A stretch of 64,000 nucleotides of DNA, taken from assembly GCF_000497245.1 (NCBI RefSeq), contig NZ_AWTC01000005.1, positions 166,499-230,498 on the forward strand. The letters are read 5' to 3'. Position 1 is the stretch's first letter, and each line of letters opens with the position of its first letter. A model generated the notes under the pieces. The model did no database searches. It worked only from the letters and a program-made list of their open reading frames with translations, and was not told the origin of the DNA. Shown piece by piece: positions 1 through 8,959 of the stretch. Position numbers and translations under genes: made by a program. Source of the stretch: Sporolactobacillus laevolacticus DSM 442. GTDB lineage: Bacteria; Bacillota; Bacilli; Bacillales; Sporolactobacillaceae.

Positions 1-928
1 ACTTGACCAGAACACGGTCTTTGTCATCCCCATATTCAGAAGTTTTCAGCCACAAAGCGCCGTCCTTTTCATACGTTTCGCCTTTATTTTTCAGAAAATC
101 AAGAGCCTCTTCAACCTTGTGCTCCTCATAAAGGGATCGTTCCGAGAACCATTGATCAAAATGCACGCGAAAATCTGCAAGGTCTTTCTTAATGCCGCGC
201 ATTAGATGTTCGACACCAAAGTTGCGGAAGAAACGGATTCGTTCTTCTGTCGGTTTCGACGAGAGTGAATCCCCATATTGGGCAATCAGCTGTTTTGCCA
301 ACTCAATGATATCTTTGCCGTGATAGCCATTTTCAGGAATTTCCGCATCTCTTCCTAGTTCTTGTAAATAACGCGCTTCAATAGAAACCGCCAGATTCGT
401 GATCTGGTTTCCGCCGTCATTAATGTAATATTCCGGAACAGCATGATAACCTGCTTTGTTCAGCAATTTGCATAAAGCGTCGCCAACCGCTGCCCCGCGG
501 CCATGGCCCAAATGCAAGCTTCCGGTTGGGTTCGCAGAGACGAATTCAACCAAGACTTTCTTGCCTGCTCCACTTTCTGAAGCGCCATAACCGTCACCCG
601 CTTCAATAATAGTTGGAATGAGATCCGTTAAATACTGATTATCAAGAAAAAAGTTAATAAAACCAGGTCCTGCAATCTCGATCTTGCGAATATGACCCTT
701 CTCTTTGTCAAAACTGCTGATTAATTCTTCGGCAATCTTTCTCGGCGCCTTTTTCGCGATCCGCGCGAGTTGCATGGCCATATTTGCAGCAAAGTCGCCA
801 TGCGCTTTATCCTTCGGGACTTCAAGTACCACATCCGGAACCTGCTCCGGTTCTGCCAGTCCCGCTTTAATGACTGCGTTAATAATTTCTTCCTTCAACT
901 GATTCTTGACTTGTTCAACAATCGTCAT
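1..928 (-). CDS. argS: Arginine--tRNA ligase, N-terminal part (cut by window edge)
   Basis: Class I aminoacyl-tRNA synthetase that charges tRNA-Arg in the cytoplasm. About 309 codons are visible; the rest lies beyond base 1. Reading the minus strand from the ATG at 928 gives a start [15 protein letters not shown] typical of ArgS. The Add-1 domain is followed by [18 protein letters not shown], the class I HIGH motif in its ArgS form. A good RBS (GGAGGTTATAAG) precedes the ATG. In B. subtilis argS follows ywiB, and the same pair is found here, separated by a family B repeat. Strong identification. Confidence 0.95.
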   Translation of the reverse strand, partial: MTIVEQVKNQLKEEIINAVIKAGLAEPEQVPDVVLEVPKDKAHGDFAANMAMQLARIAKKAPRKIAEELISSFDKEKGHIRKIEIAGPGFINFFLDNQYLTDLIPTIIEAGDGYGASESGAGKKVLVEFVSANPTGSLHLGHGRGAAVGDALCKLLNKAGYHAVPEYYINDGGNQITNLAVSIEARYLQELGRDAEIPENGYHGKDIIELAKQLIAQYGDSLSSKPTEERIRFFRNFGVEHLMRGIKKDLADFRVHFDQWFSERSLYEEHKVEEALDFLKNKGETYEKDGALWLKTSEYGDDKDRVLVK

Positions 929-990
929 CTTATAACCTCCAAAAAATCGTGCTTGCTCATGTCGTACACTATTTTGTCAATTTGGCTTTA

Positions 991-1092
991 TTCATAGATA
1001 GTGTTGACCAACGCGAAATTCACTCGCATCAACAGGCGCGACCGCGTGCGATCCCGCGAGCCTCTCTAAACAACAGTAGAAATGAACAGAAC
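991..1092. repeat. Family B dispersed repeat, copy 1 (short form)
   Basis: Lies between ywiB and argS. It starts near TAGATAGTGTTGACCAA and ends AACAGTAGAAATGAACAG, and the same ends occur at 5821-5942. The core (ACTCGCATCAACAGGCGCG then GAGCCTCTCTAAACAA) aligns with the longer copies at 24.8 and 38.05 kb. It has no coding potential of its own. Confidence 0.7.
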
Positions 1093-1138
1093 CATCTATT
1101 TAAAAGCTCCGCAAGCCGCACCTTTCTATGCGCAGCCT

Positions 1139-1573
1139 TTAATTAACCATGTAGTGATAATCAAGCGTCAGTTTTCCCACTGACTGTCCTTGCATATTCA
1201 GTTCATAAACAAGATGAACCGATCCTGAATTTCCGGACGAATCGGAAACTGTTTCTATTTTCTCGGCGGTTGCCTTTGTTTCCATGAGACCAAATGCTGT
1301 TTCGTACGTTCCATCCATTGTTGTTCCAAGCAACAACGGCTGCCTCATCGGCAACGCACCTTTGCGCAGGATGAGCGCCTCATTTCCACTTATTCTTACT
1401 GTATAATCAGCCGGGCCAACGTCAGCAATCTTATCGCTAAAACTTAAATACAGGCTGGAACCGCTCACACCAATCCGCCCGCGGAGGACAGCCGTTGTTT
1501 TTTGTTCCTGATCCGATTGCCCATGTCCGTTCATCCGGCTTGTAAATACAATCTCGGCGTTACGCGTTTTCAT
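1139..1573 (-). CDS. ywiB: YwiB, DUF1934 family beta-barrel protein
   Basis: A 144-aa protein without signal peptide or membrane segment. The pattern of short beta-strands (QKTTAVLRGRIGVSGSSLYL, then YHYMVN at the C-terminus) and the position just upstream of argS match the DUF1934/YwiB family, which has a calycin-like barrel and no known reaction. RBS-like GGAAGGCGG precedes the ATG. Only the repeat at 991-1092 separates it from argS. Family assignment is fairly sure; function is unknown. Confidence 0.8.
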   Translation of the reverse strand: MKTRNAEIVFTSRMNGHGQSDQEQKTTAVLRGRIGVSGSSLYLSFSDKIADVGPADYTVRISGNEALILRKGALPMRQPLLLGTTMDGTYETAFGLMETKATAEKIETVSDSSGNSGSVHLVYELNMQGQSVGKLTLDYHYMVN

Positions 1574-1822
1574 TCAGCCGCCTTCCTTCATGACCGCATG
1601 TCCCCATACTTATACTACTATAAAATATTGACTATCTCTGAGCAAGGTTAACTCCACTATTTTTCCAAGGATTCTATTTTTTTCTTACATTTATACCTGA
1701 ATTCGCCCCTTTCAGTCCTCAATGTTTAGAATAAGGTTGCTTTATCCATAATGTTAAAAGTAAATAAACTGCAAGGCTTTGCCTACGGCTGCCTATTTTT
1801 CGGATTGAGGAGGTTCTGATTT

Positions 1823-3871
1823 ATGTTTTCTGACATGAGGATCCGAAAAAGGAAGAATAGCTTTATGAGGTGGTCAGTTTGGTTCATCGCACTTTTGCCC
1901 GCCATGCTGCTGCTTGGCATCTTTGTTCTTCTGCTGTCTGCAAAGATTGCTGGCCCAATGAATATTCCGGCATCTCGCCCCGCCATTTTCTATGACAGTC
2001 GCGGCCAATTTATCGGCAAGTGGGACACAACGAACAGGCGTTGGACGGATATCGAAAAAATGGCTCCCTCGATCAAATTGGCCACACTCGCAGTTGAAGA
2101 TCGTCGATTCTTCCAGCACCATGGATTCGATTTCCGTCGAATCGCACAGTCTGCCCTGATCGATATGCGCAGTTTTACCAAAGCTCAAGGCGCAAGTACG
2201 ATCACGATGCAGTACGCTAAGAATCTTTTTTTAACCAATGACAAAACGTGGCTGCGCAAGTTCTCCGAAATGTTCTACACCGTTCGACTTGAAATGAATG
2301 AATCGAAAAAAGATATTCTCGAAGGCTATTTAAATACGATTTATTATGGACATGGCGCCTACGGAATTGAGTCAGCAGCAAAAGTATATTTCAATAAAAA
2401 GGCTGAAGATCTATCACTCGCTCAATCCAGTATGCTCGCTGGTATTCCAAACGGTCCCAGCCTTTATTCACCGTTTCTCCATTATGATCAAGCAAAGAAA
2501 CGGCAGAAAGTCGTTTTGGATACCATGGTGAAAAGCGGCTTTCTGACAAAGAAGCGCGCTGAGATTGCCTATCATGCCCCTCTGCAATTGACGCACTCAG
2601 ACATACAAAAAACGGAGGAAGCGCCCTATTTTCAAGACGCAGTTCGACAAGAATTAACGGATGATCTGCATATCAGCCGTAAAGAACTGGCATCGGGCGG
2701 AATCAAGGTCTATACAACGCTCGATTCTGAAACCCAGAAAACAGCCGAGTACTGGGTGAAGTATGCTATACCGGACACATCGAGCATCCAAACAGCGCTG
2801 ATCGCTCTCGATCCGAAAACCGGCGGTATCGTCGCAATGGTTGGTGGACGCGACTACCAAAGCAGTCCGTATAACCGGGCGATGAACGCGAAACGTTCAC
2901 CAGGATCTGCTTTCAAGCCGTTTCTCTATTACGCGGCATTGCGAAACGGATTCACACCCGCTACCCGGTTAAAAAGCGCGCCTACCGAATTTACTTTTGA
3001 TCACGGACATTCGGATTATGCGCCGAACAATTTCGGCGGCTACTACGCGAACAAACCGATTACCATGGAACAGGCGCTTGCTCTTTCCGACAACATTTTC
3101 GCTGTAAAAACGCATTTGGCAATTGGCATGGAGAAGCTAGTGAACGCGGCACGAAAAGCCGGGATTACAAGTCCCCTTGCCCCGATCCCTTCACTCGCGC
3201 TCGGTTCAAAACCAGTAAGCGTGTTGGAACTTGCTCGTGGCTACGCAACACTTGCTAATGAAGGCGCGCGCATCAAGCCAGCACTGATTACTCGGGTCGT
3301 TGATGGAAAAGGGCATATACTCTATGAATGGCAACCGGACAGAAAGCAGGTACTCAATCGGCAGACATCCTTTGTTCTTTCACAGATGATGACCGGCATT
3401 TTTGATACAAAGCTGAATGGGTATACGAAAGTCACCGGCGGTCCTGTCGCCGGCTTACTGACTCATAAAGTGGCAGCAAAGACAGGATCAACATCCACAG
3501 ACAGCTGGATGGCAGGATTCACGCCGGACCTAGTTGCCGCAGTGTGGGTCGGGTATGACAAAGGTGAAACCATTACCACCTCTCCAGACACTGGTTATGC
3601 CAAAACCATTTGGAGCCATTTTATCGAATCTGCGCTCGAAGGCACGCCAAAGAATCGATTTAAGCCTCCGAAAGGTGTAGTTAGTGTCAGTATTGATCCA
3701 AAGAGTGGCCTTCGGGCAAGCAAAGCCTGTCCGGGACGATCAACCTATTTTGTTAAGGGAACTGAGCCAACAACATATTGCGGCGATTCAAAGAAAAAAA
3801 CAGCAGATCAACGTAAAGAAAATAAAGCGCATCGTTCCATTCTAGACCGCCTGTTCCACTGGTGGAAATAA
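1823..3871 (+). CDS. pbpG: Bifunctional class A penicillin-binding protein (PBP2d-like)
   Basis: Membrane-anchored peptidoglycan synthase, 682 aa. A single N-terminal membrane helix (about residues 17-41) is followed by a GT51 glycosyltransferase domain with EDRRFFQHHGFD (catalytic Glu near residue 91) and the GASTITMQ motif. The transpeptidase domain carries SAFK (Ser near 361), SDN (near 421) and KTG (near 551), so both activities look intact. The short C-terminus lacks the long Ser/Thr-rich tail of PBP1. In B. subtilis pbpG (PBP2d) acts in the spore compartment and lies between ywhD and ywiB, as here. A strong GAGGAGG RBS supports the start; a terminator follows. Confidence 0.88.
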   Translation: MFSDMRIRKRKNSFMRWSVWFIALLPAMLLLGIFVLLLSAKIAGPMNIPASRPAIFYDSRGQFIGKWDTTNRRWTDIEKMAPSIKLATLAVEDRRFFQHHGFDFRRIAQSALIDMRSFTKAQGASTITMQYAKNLFLTNDKTWLRKFSEMFYTVRLEMNESKKDILEGYLNTIYYGHGAYGIESAAKVYFNKKAEDLSLAQSSMLAGIPNGPSLYSPFLHYDQAKKRQKVVLDTMVKSGFLTKKRAEIAYHAPLQLTHSDIQKTEEAPYFQDAVRQELTDDLHISRKELASGGIKVYTTLDSETQKTAEYWVKYAIPDTSSIQTALIALDPKTGGIVAMVGGRDYQSSPYNRAMNAKRSPGSAFKPFLYYAALRNGFTPATRLKSAPTEFTFDHGHSDYAPNNFGGYYANKPITMEQALALSDNIFAVKTHLAIGMEKLVNAARKAGITSPLAPIPSLALGSKPVSVLELARGYATLANEGARIKPALITRVVDGKGHILYEWQPDRKQVLNRQTSFVLSQMMTGIFDTKLNGYTKVTGGPVAGLLTHKVAAKTGSTSTDSWMAGFTPDLVAAVWVGYDKGETITTSPDTGYAKTIWSHFIESALEGTPKNRFKPPKGVVSVSIDPKSGLRASKACPGRSTYFVKGTEPTTYCGDSKKKTADQRKENKAHRSILDRLFHWWK

Positions 3872-3884
3872 GTAAATATGTAAT

Positions 3885-3924
3885 AGGGACTTTCCATCAA
3901 TAATAAGGAAAGTCCCTGTTTTAT
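3885..3924 (+). terminator. Rho-independent terminator after pbpG
   Basis: An 11-bp stem AGGGACTTTCC/GGAAAGTCCCT with an 11-base loop, followed by a T-rich run (TGTTTTAT). Confidence 0.85.
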
Positions 3925-4030
3925 CTTATTTGTTGAAAATATTTCCAAGTTATAGAGTCATTTTATTTCTCTTTTTCGAAGTTCTTCTTTTATACTTAAT
4001 TACGTTTAGAACACACGAGAGGTTACATAT

Positions 4031-4480
4031 ATGATTATTTTATTTCTGACTGGCGGTTTGATCGCGGGCGGCATTATTCCGGTGCAGACATCGATTAATT
4101 CCAAGTTAGGCCAGCAAGTGGGGTCACCTTTTCTGGCCTCTTTTATTTCTTTTTTTACCGGAACACTGACTCTAATCATTCTTTCTCTAGCAATTGATCA
4201 CCGGATCGCCTTCGACCCAGCTGCTTTTTATAATCATCCTTGGTGGATATGGATCGGCGGTGGCATGCTCGGCGTCTTTTACCTGACAACAAACATCCTG
4301 CTTTTGCCGCGATTGGGTGCAGCGCTTACCGTTGTCGTCACATTGTGCGGCCAAATGATTATGGCCATTGCCATCGACCAGTTCGGCTTGTTCAATGTTC
4401 CAGTGCATGAACTAAACATTCCGAGACTAATTGGTATCACATGCATGTTCGCGGGTGTCTATCTGATCAAGAGATTTTGA
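4031..4480 (+). CDS. Small DMT transporter subunit, YdcZ/DUF606 family (first of a pair)
   Basis: A 149-aa inner-membrane protein with four to five hydrophobic segments. It has the hallmark N-terminal GGLIAGGIIPVQTSINSKLG, where the PVQTSIN element is typical of YdcZ/DUF606 half-size drug/metabolite transporters. The next gene is a clear paralogue 13 bases downstream, so the two probably act as a heterodimer, as in paired SMR-type systems. Substrate cannot be told from sequence. It sits between pbpG and ywhD, an accessory insertion relative to the B. subtilis order. Confidence 0.8.
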   Translation: MIILFLTGGLIAGGIIPVQTSINSKLGQQVGSPFLASFISFFTGTLTLIILSLAIDHRIAFDPAAFYNHPWWIWIGGGMLGVFYLTTNILLLPRLGAALTVVVTLCGQMIMAIAIDQFGLFNVPVHELNIPRLIGITCMFAGVYLIKRF

Positions 4481-4493
4481 AGGGAGTACACCA

Positions 4494-4967
4494 ATGACTA
4501 TTAACCGAAAAAAATACCTGTTTACCAGTATCTTGCTCATCTGGGGCCTGGCCGCGGGTATGGTTTCGCCCGTTCAGACATCTATAAATACCCAATTACG
4601 GTATGCCGTCCGGTCACCTTTTATTGCTTCGCTCATCTCATTTACAACCGGAACCATTATTCTAGCTCTGCTTACGCTGATTATCGACCACACAATGAAG
4701 ATGGATTGGCGAATCGTTCCACAAGCACCTAAGTGGATCTGGGTCGGCGGCATGATGGGCGTTATTTTCGTCACATCTAATATTTTGCTGCTCCCTGTTC
4801 TCGGCTCCGCGTTGACTGTTGTCTCCGTGCTTTGCGGGCAAATGACCCTTGCAATGGCCGTTGATCATTTTGGCTGGTTTGGTGTCCAGCAGCATAAACT
4901 GAATTGGCCGCGTATCACCGGTCTCACACTGATGATTATCGGTATTGTCCTGATTCAGCACTTTTAA
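4494..4967 (+). CDS. Small DMT transporter subunit, YdcZ/DUF606 family (second of a pair)
   Basis: A 157-aa paralogue of the preceding gene. It shares GMVSPVQTSINTQL near the N-terminus, the SPFIASLISFTTGT helix, and the ILLLPVLGSALTVV and CGQM elements. The N-terminus is about 8 residues longer (MTINRKKYLFTS). RBS GAAGGGAG precedes it. The short spacing predicts co-transcription and a two-subunit transporter. The gene converges with ywhD. Confidence 0.8.
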   Translation: MTINRKKYLFTSILLIWGLAAGMVSPVQTSINTQLRYAVRSPFIASLISFTTGTIILALLTLIIDHTMKMDWRIVPQAPKWIWVGGMMGVIFVTSNILLLPVLGSALTVVSVLCGQMTLAMAVDHFGWFGVQQHKLNWPRITGLTLMIIGIVLIQHF

Positions 4968-4989
4968 CTCTTAAAGTGGATATTAATCA

Positions 4990-5511
4990 TTATTCAGTTT
5001 CAAGCTGTGCCTTCAATTCAGGATTCGCTTTCTCCCACTGGCCAGGAGCAACGCTCTTCAGAAATTCGCCCAGCACTTTTTTGGATTTCGTATCCATTTC
5101 ACTTAAATCTACATTGCCCTTCAATGCCTTATCCATTTTGTTTACATGGTCGGCCAAAATTTTATATCCGCGTTTGATCTCGCGATGAATAATCATTTCA
5201 GCGGCGGCAGCTCCTGAGTAATGAGGTCCTTCTTTTGTCACCTCAGTGTTCACCCACACGAGCCAGTACTTCTTGCCACCGCCCTGGAGATCTGCTTTAT
5301 TAGCCGAAAAGCGAATTCTACGCTCGATATCACTGCGTGCGTGAAGCGCACCCATATCAACTGCAGCCGTACCTGCCTCCACATCAATAATGACCGGAGA
5401 CATGTTGTCCAGGTTGATCAAGCCAGCGCCGAATCCGCCGTGTCCTTTTGTTGAATCGCCTTTTATAATATTAAATCCTGATTTTTTTCCATCTTGGTGA
5501 AAAATGTCCAA
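4990..5511 (-). CDS. ywhD: YwhD family protein
   Basis: About 173 aa, cytoplasmic, function unknown. Recognised from GFNIIKGD, TKGHGGFGAG and the run SPVIIDVEAGTAAVDMGALHA, which are characteristic of YwhD. The open frame reaches a GTG at 5520, but an RBS (GAAAGGGTG) would overlap that start, so a TTG at 5511 (MDIFHQDGKKSGF) is preferred. In B. subtilis it neighbours pbpG; the DMT pair has been inserted between them here. Confidence 0.85.
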   Translation of the reverse strand: MDIFHQDGKKSGFNIIKGDSTKGHGGFGAGLINLDNMSPVIIDVEAGTAAVDMGALHARSDIERRIRFSANKADLQGGGKKYWLVWVNTEVTKEGPHYSGAAAAEMIIHREIKRGYKILADHVNKMDKALKGNVDLSEMDTKSKKVLGEFLKSVAPGQWEKANPELKAQLETE

Positions 5512-5656
5512 ACGGATCACCCTTTCGAAAAGTGATTAATCTCACTGTCGTTATTCTATCACAGGAATGTCAAGAACGCTCATTTAAGCTCAATCGACGA
5601 AGCCTTGACACCATTTCCTGATTTCCAGCATTTTATACTTTGGCGGAAAACACTTG

Positions 5657-5668
5657 TGACTCGAGTCA
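5657..5668. other. Perfect 12-bp palindrome in a 460-bp gene-free stretch
   Basis: TGACTCGAGTCA is a perfect palindrome between divergently transcribed ywhD and gshA. It could be an operator half-site pair, but no promoter was confidently placed next to it. Apart from this and the repeat at 5821-5942 I see nothing in 5512-5972. Confidence 0.3.
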
Positions 5669-5820
5669 TAAGATGAATGCAGAACGGCCTTGTACAACCA
5701 CAATGAATAAAAACAGAGCAAGGCTTTGTCGTCAACGGTTAAATTAATTGAATCGCACTCGCAGATCATTTAGACTCAAGAGTAGTAAATCCATGCTGTG
5801 TTTATTTAAGTATTAGCTCT

Positions 5821-5942
5821 GTTCTTAGATCGTGTTGATCAATGCGAAATTCCTCGCTATCAACGAGTACCGTTCCTCAGGAATCTCGCAAATTTCGTAT
5901 CTCTAAAAATGGACCATGATCAACAGTAGAAATGAACAGAAC
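5821..5942. repeat. Family B dispersed repeat, copy 2 (short form with inverted ends)
   Basis: Begins GTTCTTAGATCGTGTTGATCA and ends TGATCAACAGTAGAAATGAAC followed by AGAAC, so GTTGATCA/TGATCAAC and outer GTTC/GAAC form an inverted repeat. The interior TCGCTATCAACGAG and TCAGGAATCTCGCA correspond to the TCGCATCAAC and CAGGAGTCTCGCA blocks of the long copies. It ends 30 bases upstream of gshA. Confidence 0.7.
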
Positions 5943-5972
5943 CTAAGTATTTTAAGAATGCGAGGAAACGAT

Positions 5973-7172
5973 ATGCTCAATAAAAGGCCCTTTTCCATCC
6001 ATCCATTATCCGTTCACGGACAGTTCGGTCTAGAGCGGGAAAATTTAAGAATTGATGCGAATGGGGCATTAGCATTGACCCCACATCCACAGGCATTCGG
6101 CGATAAGCTGACTAATCCGGAAATTACGACTGACTTTTCGGAGAGCCAGATTGAACTCGTCACTCCTGTTGCTCCATCTATTCAGAAAACACTGGAACAT
6201 GAGAAAAGACTGACTAGAAAAGTCTTCACCAGCATTAAATCTGAATTATTATGGCCGCTTAGCAGTCCGCCTACACATCTGCCGCCGGAAGATCAGATTC
6301 CAATTGCCGATTTTGGACTGGAAGGCAAAGAAAAAACGGACTATCGGATCTATCTATCAAACAAGTATGGAAGACGGAAACAGCTTTATTGCGGTATTCA
6401 TTTTAATTGCTCATTTGCAGATGATCTGTTTGTGAGCCAGGATGAACGTAACAGATTTTATTTGGACCTTGCCCAACAAGCGCTCCGCCACCGCTATTTT
6501 CTCGTTCACCTGCTGGCTGCGAGTCCGGAAAAAATCGGAGAGGTTTGTTATCGTTCTGCCAGACTCAGCGTCCATGGTTATAAAAACGACCAGCCGGTCT
6601 ATCCAGATTACTCTAGTCCCAATGCCTACATTCATTCATTGCGTGCTGCTGTAAAAAACGGAGCAATTGAAAGTCCTCGTGAACTTTATCAGCTTGTCCG
6701 CATCAAAGGAGAAGGATTCGAGGATCTTGTTGATGATCCGAATGCAACCCGTGTTGAAGTGCGCATTCCGGATCTCAACCCGCTTTTTCACACAGGGATC
6801 AATCCGAGCGATCTTTATTTGATGCATCTCTACCTGCTCTGGTGCAGCCAAAACGAAACGCATGCCTTCACAATGCCTGAGCAGAAAGAAGCAAATGCGC
6901 TATCCGATGAGGCAGCTATGCTGAATGTTTCCCCAGCTTTTACAGATAAGATGAACGTGTTATTTGACGTGCTGCAGGCATTCGTCGAACAACAAGAGCT
7001 GCCTGACGTCTATGAACAAGCGCTTAATCAGGCAGAAATGCGCTGGCGAAATCCTTCTATGAGGTATGCTGAGCAAGTTCGCGACTGTTTAGATGCAGAC
7101 AGTGAAGCAGCCATGAACTGGGCACGGCAAATGAAGCATACCTATATGCACACTTGCCGTTCTTCACAATAA
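5973..7172 (+). CDS. gshA: Glutamate--cysteine ligase (gamma-glutamylcysteine synthetase), short form
   Basis: Makes gamma-glutamylcysteine from glutamate and cysteine with ATP. Motifs of the proteobacterial-type GshA / GshF N-terminal domain are clear: FGLERENLRID, ITTDFSESQIELVTP, YCGIHFNCSF, SVHGYKN and ATRVEVRIPDLNPL. At 399 aa it is shorter than E. coli GshA (518 aa), missing C-terminal sequence rather than the catalytic core. The frame is open further 5' into the repeat, but the ATG at 5973 behind GCGAGGAAACG fits best. No gshB or GshF ATP-grasp domain is adjacent, so the product may be gamma-Glu-Cys itself or a second enzyme is encoded elsewhere. Confidence 0.85.
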   Translation: MLNKRPFSIHPLSVHGQFGLERENLRIDANGALALTPHPQAFGDKLTNPEITTDFSESQIELVTPVAPSIQKTLEHEKRLTRKVFTSIKSELLWPLSSPPTHLPPEDQIPIADFGLEGKEKTDYRIYLSNKYGRRKQLYCGIHFNCSFADDLFVSQDERNRFYLDLAQQALRHRYFLVHLLAASPEKIGEVCYRSARLSVHGYKNDQPVYPDYSSPNAYIHSLRAAVKNGAIESPRELYQLVRIKGEGFEDLVDDPNATRVEVRIPDLNPLFHTGINPSDLYLMHLYLLWCSQNETHAFTMPEQKEANALSDEAAMLNVSPAFTDKMNVLFDVLQAFVEQQELPDVYEQALNQAEMRWRNPSMRYAEQVRDCLDADSEAAMNWARQMKHTYMHTCRSSQ

Positions 7173-7388
7173 TACAATGGTCCAATCAATCCAATCGACA
7201 GAAACAATCAAAGATCATGCTTAACAACGCATGCCTTGAGTCCCAGCCATTGCCAAATAGCCATGCAACCCTTATTCTAAATGTAGCGATGTCCTAATGA
7301 TCAGAAAATCCTGTCGTCCCGAGCGTTTATGGCGTCATTTTTCTTGATATCAGGCAAATGCAGGCTGTTTTTGGAGGATTTGTGAAAC

Positions 7389-7619
7389 ATGATCTTGGTC
7401 AGATGCATTAAGAATGTGTATGGGGAGACCGTGGAGGTTCCTCTTGATTTTATGGAGGCACGGCTGCTTTTCAAGGTAAACAATTTTTACATGGCAGAAC
7501 AGGATAAGGAAGGACATCTTGTCACTCAGGACGAAGAAGGCGAACCGCATATTATCGCCGACAGCCGTGAAATCTTGAGTGGTGATTCTTGGTTTCATGA
7601 ACATTTCATATTAATGTAA
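7389..7619 (+). CDS. Hypothetical small acidic protein
   Basis: A 76-aa protein with no recognised domain. It is acidic with a compact beta-rich look (MILVRCIKNVYG, then ARLLFKVNNFYMAEQD) and no membrane segment or signal peptide. A strong GGAGG RBS 11 bases upstream of the ATG and the clean gap to the next gene argue that it is real. It sits directly upstream of the PC4-like gene in the same direction, so the two may be co-transcribed. Confidence 0.6.
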   Translation: MILVRCIKNVYGETVEVPLDFMEARLLFKVNNFYMAEQDKEGHLVTQDEEGEPHIIADSREILSGDSWFHEHFILM

Positions 7620-7684
7620 GTCATTCATTTATCGATGTTCCTTTTATTATCCTCATTAGTCAAAAGTCTAGGAAGGTGCAAGTG

Positions 7685-7912
7685 ATGAGCAGTATTCAAT
7701 TTGAACTGGTTAAGAAGATTGGAACCTTAACCGAGTCTTCAAGCGGATGGTCGAAACAACTGAACATGGTTAGTTGGAACGGACGAGCTCCAAAATATGA
7801 CTTGCGAGACTGGGCGCCGGACGGCGAAAAAATGGGCAAAGGCATCACACTCAGTCTGGATGATTTAAAAGCCTTAAAGACACTGTTAAATCAACTTGAA
7901 GAACTAGATTAA
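7685..7912 (+). CDS. ydbC: YdbC/PC4-family single-stranded DNA-binding protein
   Basis: A 75-aa protein of the transcriptional coactivator p15 (PC4) fold. Recognisable features are the N-terminal FELVKKIGTLTESSSGWSK and WNGRAPKYDLRDWAPDG, then a C-terminal helix LSLDDLKALKTLLNQLEEL. Family members bind ssDNA as dimers, with a proposed role in replication or transcription. The AGGAAGG RBS selects the ATG at 7685 over an in-frame GTG nine bases upstream. A terminator follows directly. Confidence 0.82.
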   Translation: MSSIQFELVKKIGTLTESSSGWSKQLNMVSWNGRAPKYDLRDWAPDGEKMGKGITLSLDDLKALKTLLNQLEELD

Positions 7913-7919
7913 CTAAGCA

Positions 7920-7950
7920 AACGGATGGTACTCAAGCCATCCGTTTTTTA
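7920..7950 (+). terminator. Rho-independent terminator after the PC4-like gene
   Basis: Stem AACGGATGG/CCATCCGTT with an 8-base loop, then TTTTTA. Confidence 0.88.
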
Positions 7951-8038
7951 TTGTCAAACCTATTCATTTGTACACACATACGGATGACACCGCCTGCATT
8001 GAAAGTGATCGACCTATCTTTCGATACGAAGTGAGTAT

Positions 8039-8557
8039 TCAGTGAGGCATGGGCTGTTCAATTGATTGGAGAACACGGAGCTCATCAATGAAAGAAAAGG
8101 TGCGTTCTAGGTCTTCCTGAATCGTTCTTTTTTCGATGGATTCAACTTTCTTAACGGCTTCATTCCGGGGCAAGTAATCAAAGTAAAGCAGTATGGCAAC
8201 ACGTTCAAGAAACCACGTATTCTGATCCATAACTTTTTGTGTAAGACTCCGTACGCTGGGTAAGATGTTTTTGTAATGGGACAGAAATCCTTCTCCCGCT
8301 TCGGAGAGACGATAATGACATTTTTCTTCTTCACCCTTATCCTCCCTGTTTTCGATCAAAAAACCGAAATGACATAATTCCTCAAGCTGTACGGACAGTT
8401 CTTCTGAGTAAGGGCCATAAAAATGAAAGTGAAAAATCTGGTCAAAAGGATATCCGAGTTTCTGCAGTATGTAGACGACTTTTTGAAGCTTCTTGCTTCC
8501 TGAAATTTCACCGGCTTGGTGAATCAGCGACGCAATTTTGGCGTGATCTTCCAACAT
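8039..8557 (-). CDS. ywgA: YwgA family protein
   Basis: A 172-aa cytoplasmic protein beginning MLEDHAKIASLIHQAG and containing KLQKVVYILQKLGYPF and FHFYGPYSEEL, the pattern of YwgA and related winged-helix-like proteins. The biochemical role is unknown. GGGGGA lies upstream of the ATG. In B. subtilis ywgA neighbours ywfO; here the two point the same way, with a family A repeat between them. Confidence 0.82.
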   Translation of the reverse strand: MLEDHAKIASLIHQAGEISGSKKLQKVVYILQKLGYPFDQIFHFHFYGPYSEELSVQLEELCHFGFLIENREDKGEEEKCHYRLSEAGEGFLSHYKNILPSVRSLTQKVMDQNTWFLERVAILLYFDYLPRNEAVKKVESIEKRTIQEDLERTFSFIDELRVLQSIEQPMPH

Positions 8558-8598
8558 GTTACTATTCCCCCAAGTAGTTCCTAATCTCTTTTAGAGGA

Positions 8599-8920
8599 TA
8601 TTCAAAAAGTCCGGGAAAAGGTAAGAAGGATCTTCTGCTAATAACGTGCACGTCTTGTGCACAACGCAGAAGTCACCACATCCTGTGGAAGTTCTGCGTC
8701 AACTTGTTTCTCCGCTCCTCACGTATTAACAGGGGAACTCCAACTAAGAACGCGTACGTCCTGTACGCAACGTTGAAGTCACTACATCCTGTAGAAGTAC
8801 GCTCCGGTACTCGAAACTGCGTTTCCTTGATCTTCGACGCACAGGACGTGCTAGTGTCAGGTATGCCACAGGACGTGGCGTTTTGCCTTACCTCGGCCCT
8901 TTTTGTCCTCCTTTTTGAAC
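8599..8920. repeat. Family A dispersed repeat, copy 1 (longest, hairpin-rich)
   Basis: Bounded by TTCAAAAAGTCCGGG on the left and CTTTTTGAAC on the right, which are near-inverted ends. Inside are mini-hairpins with a common loop: GTGCAC-GTCTT-GTGCAC (8646-8662), CCAC-ATCC-TGTGG (8676-8688) nested in ACGCAGAA/TTCTGCGT, GCGTAC-GTCC-TGTACGC (8752-8768), CTAC-ATCC-TGTAG, and GCCAC-AGGA-CGTGGC. Other copies lie at 20543-20788 and, inverted, at 26395-26538. It fills most of the 400-bp gap between ywgA and ywfO. Confidence 0.8.
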
Positions 8921-8959
8921 AAGCTCTACTATAGATTTTCTTCTCTATTCGCGTTGGTC

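Noticed and set aside
8704..8934. 76-aa frame in family A repeat copy 1
   Set aside because: It covers the hairpin repeats, has no RBS, and other copies do not keep the frame.
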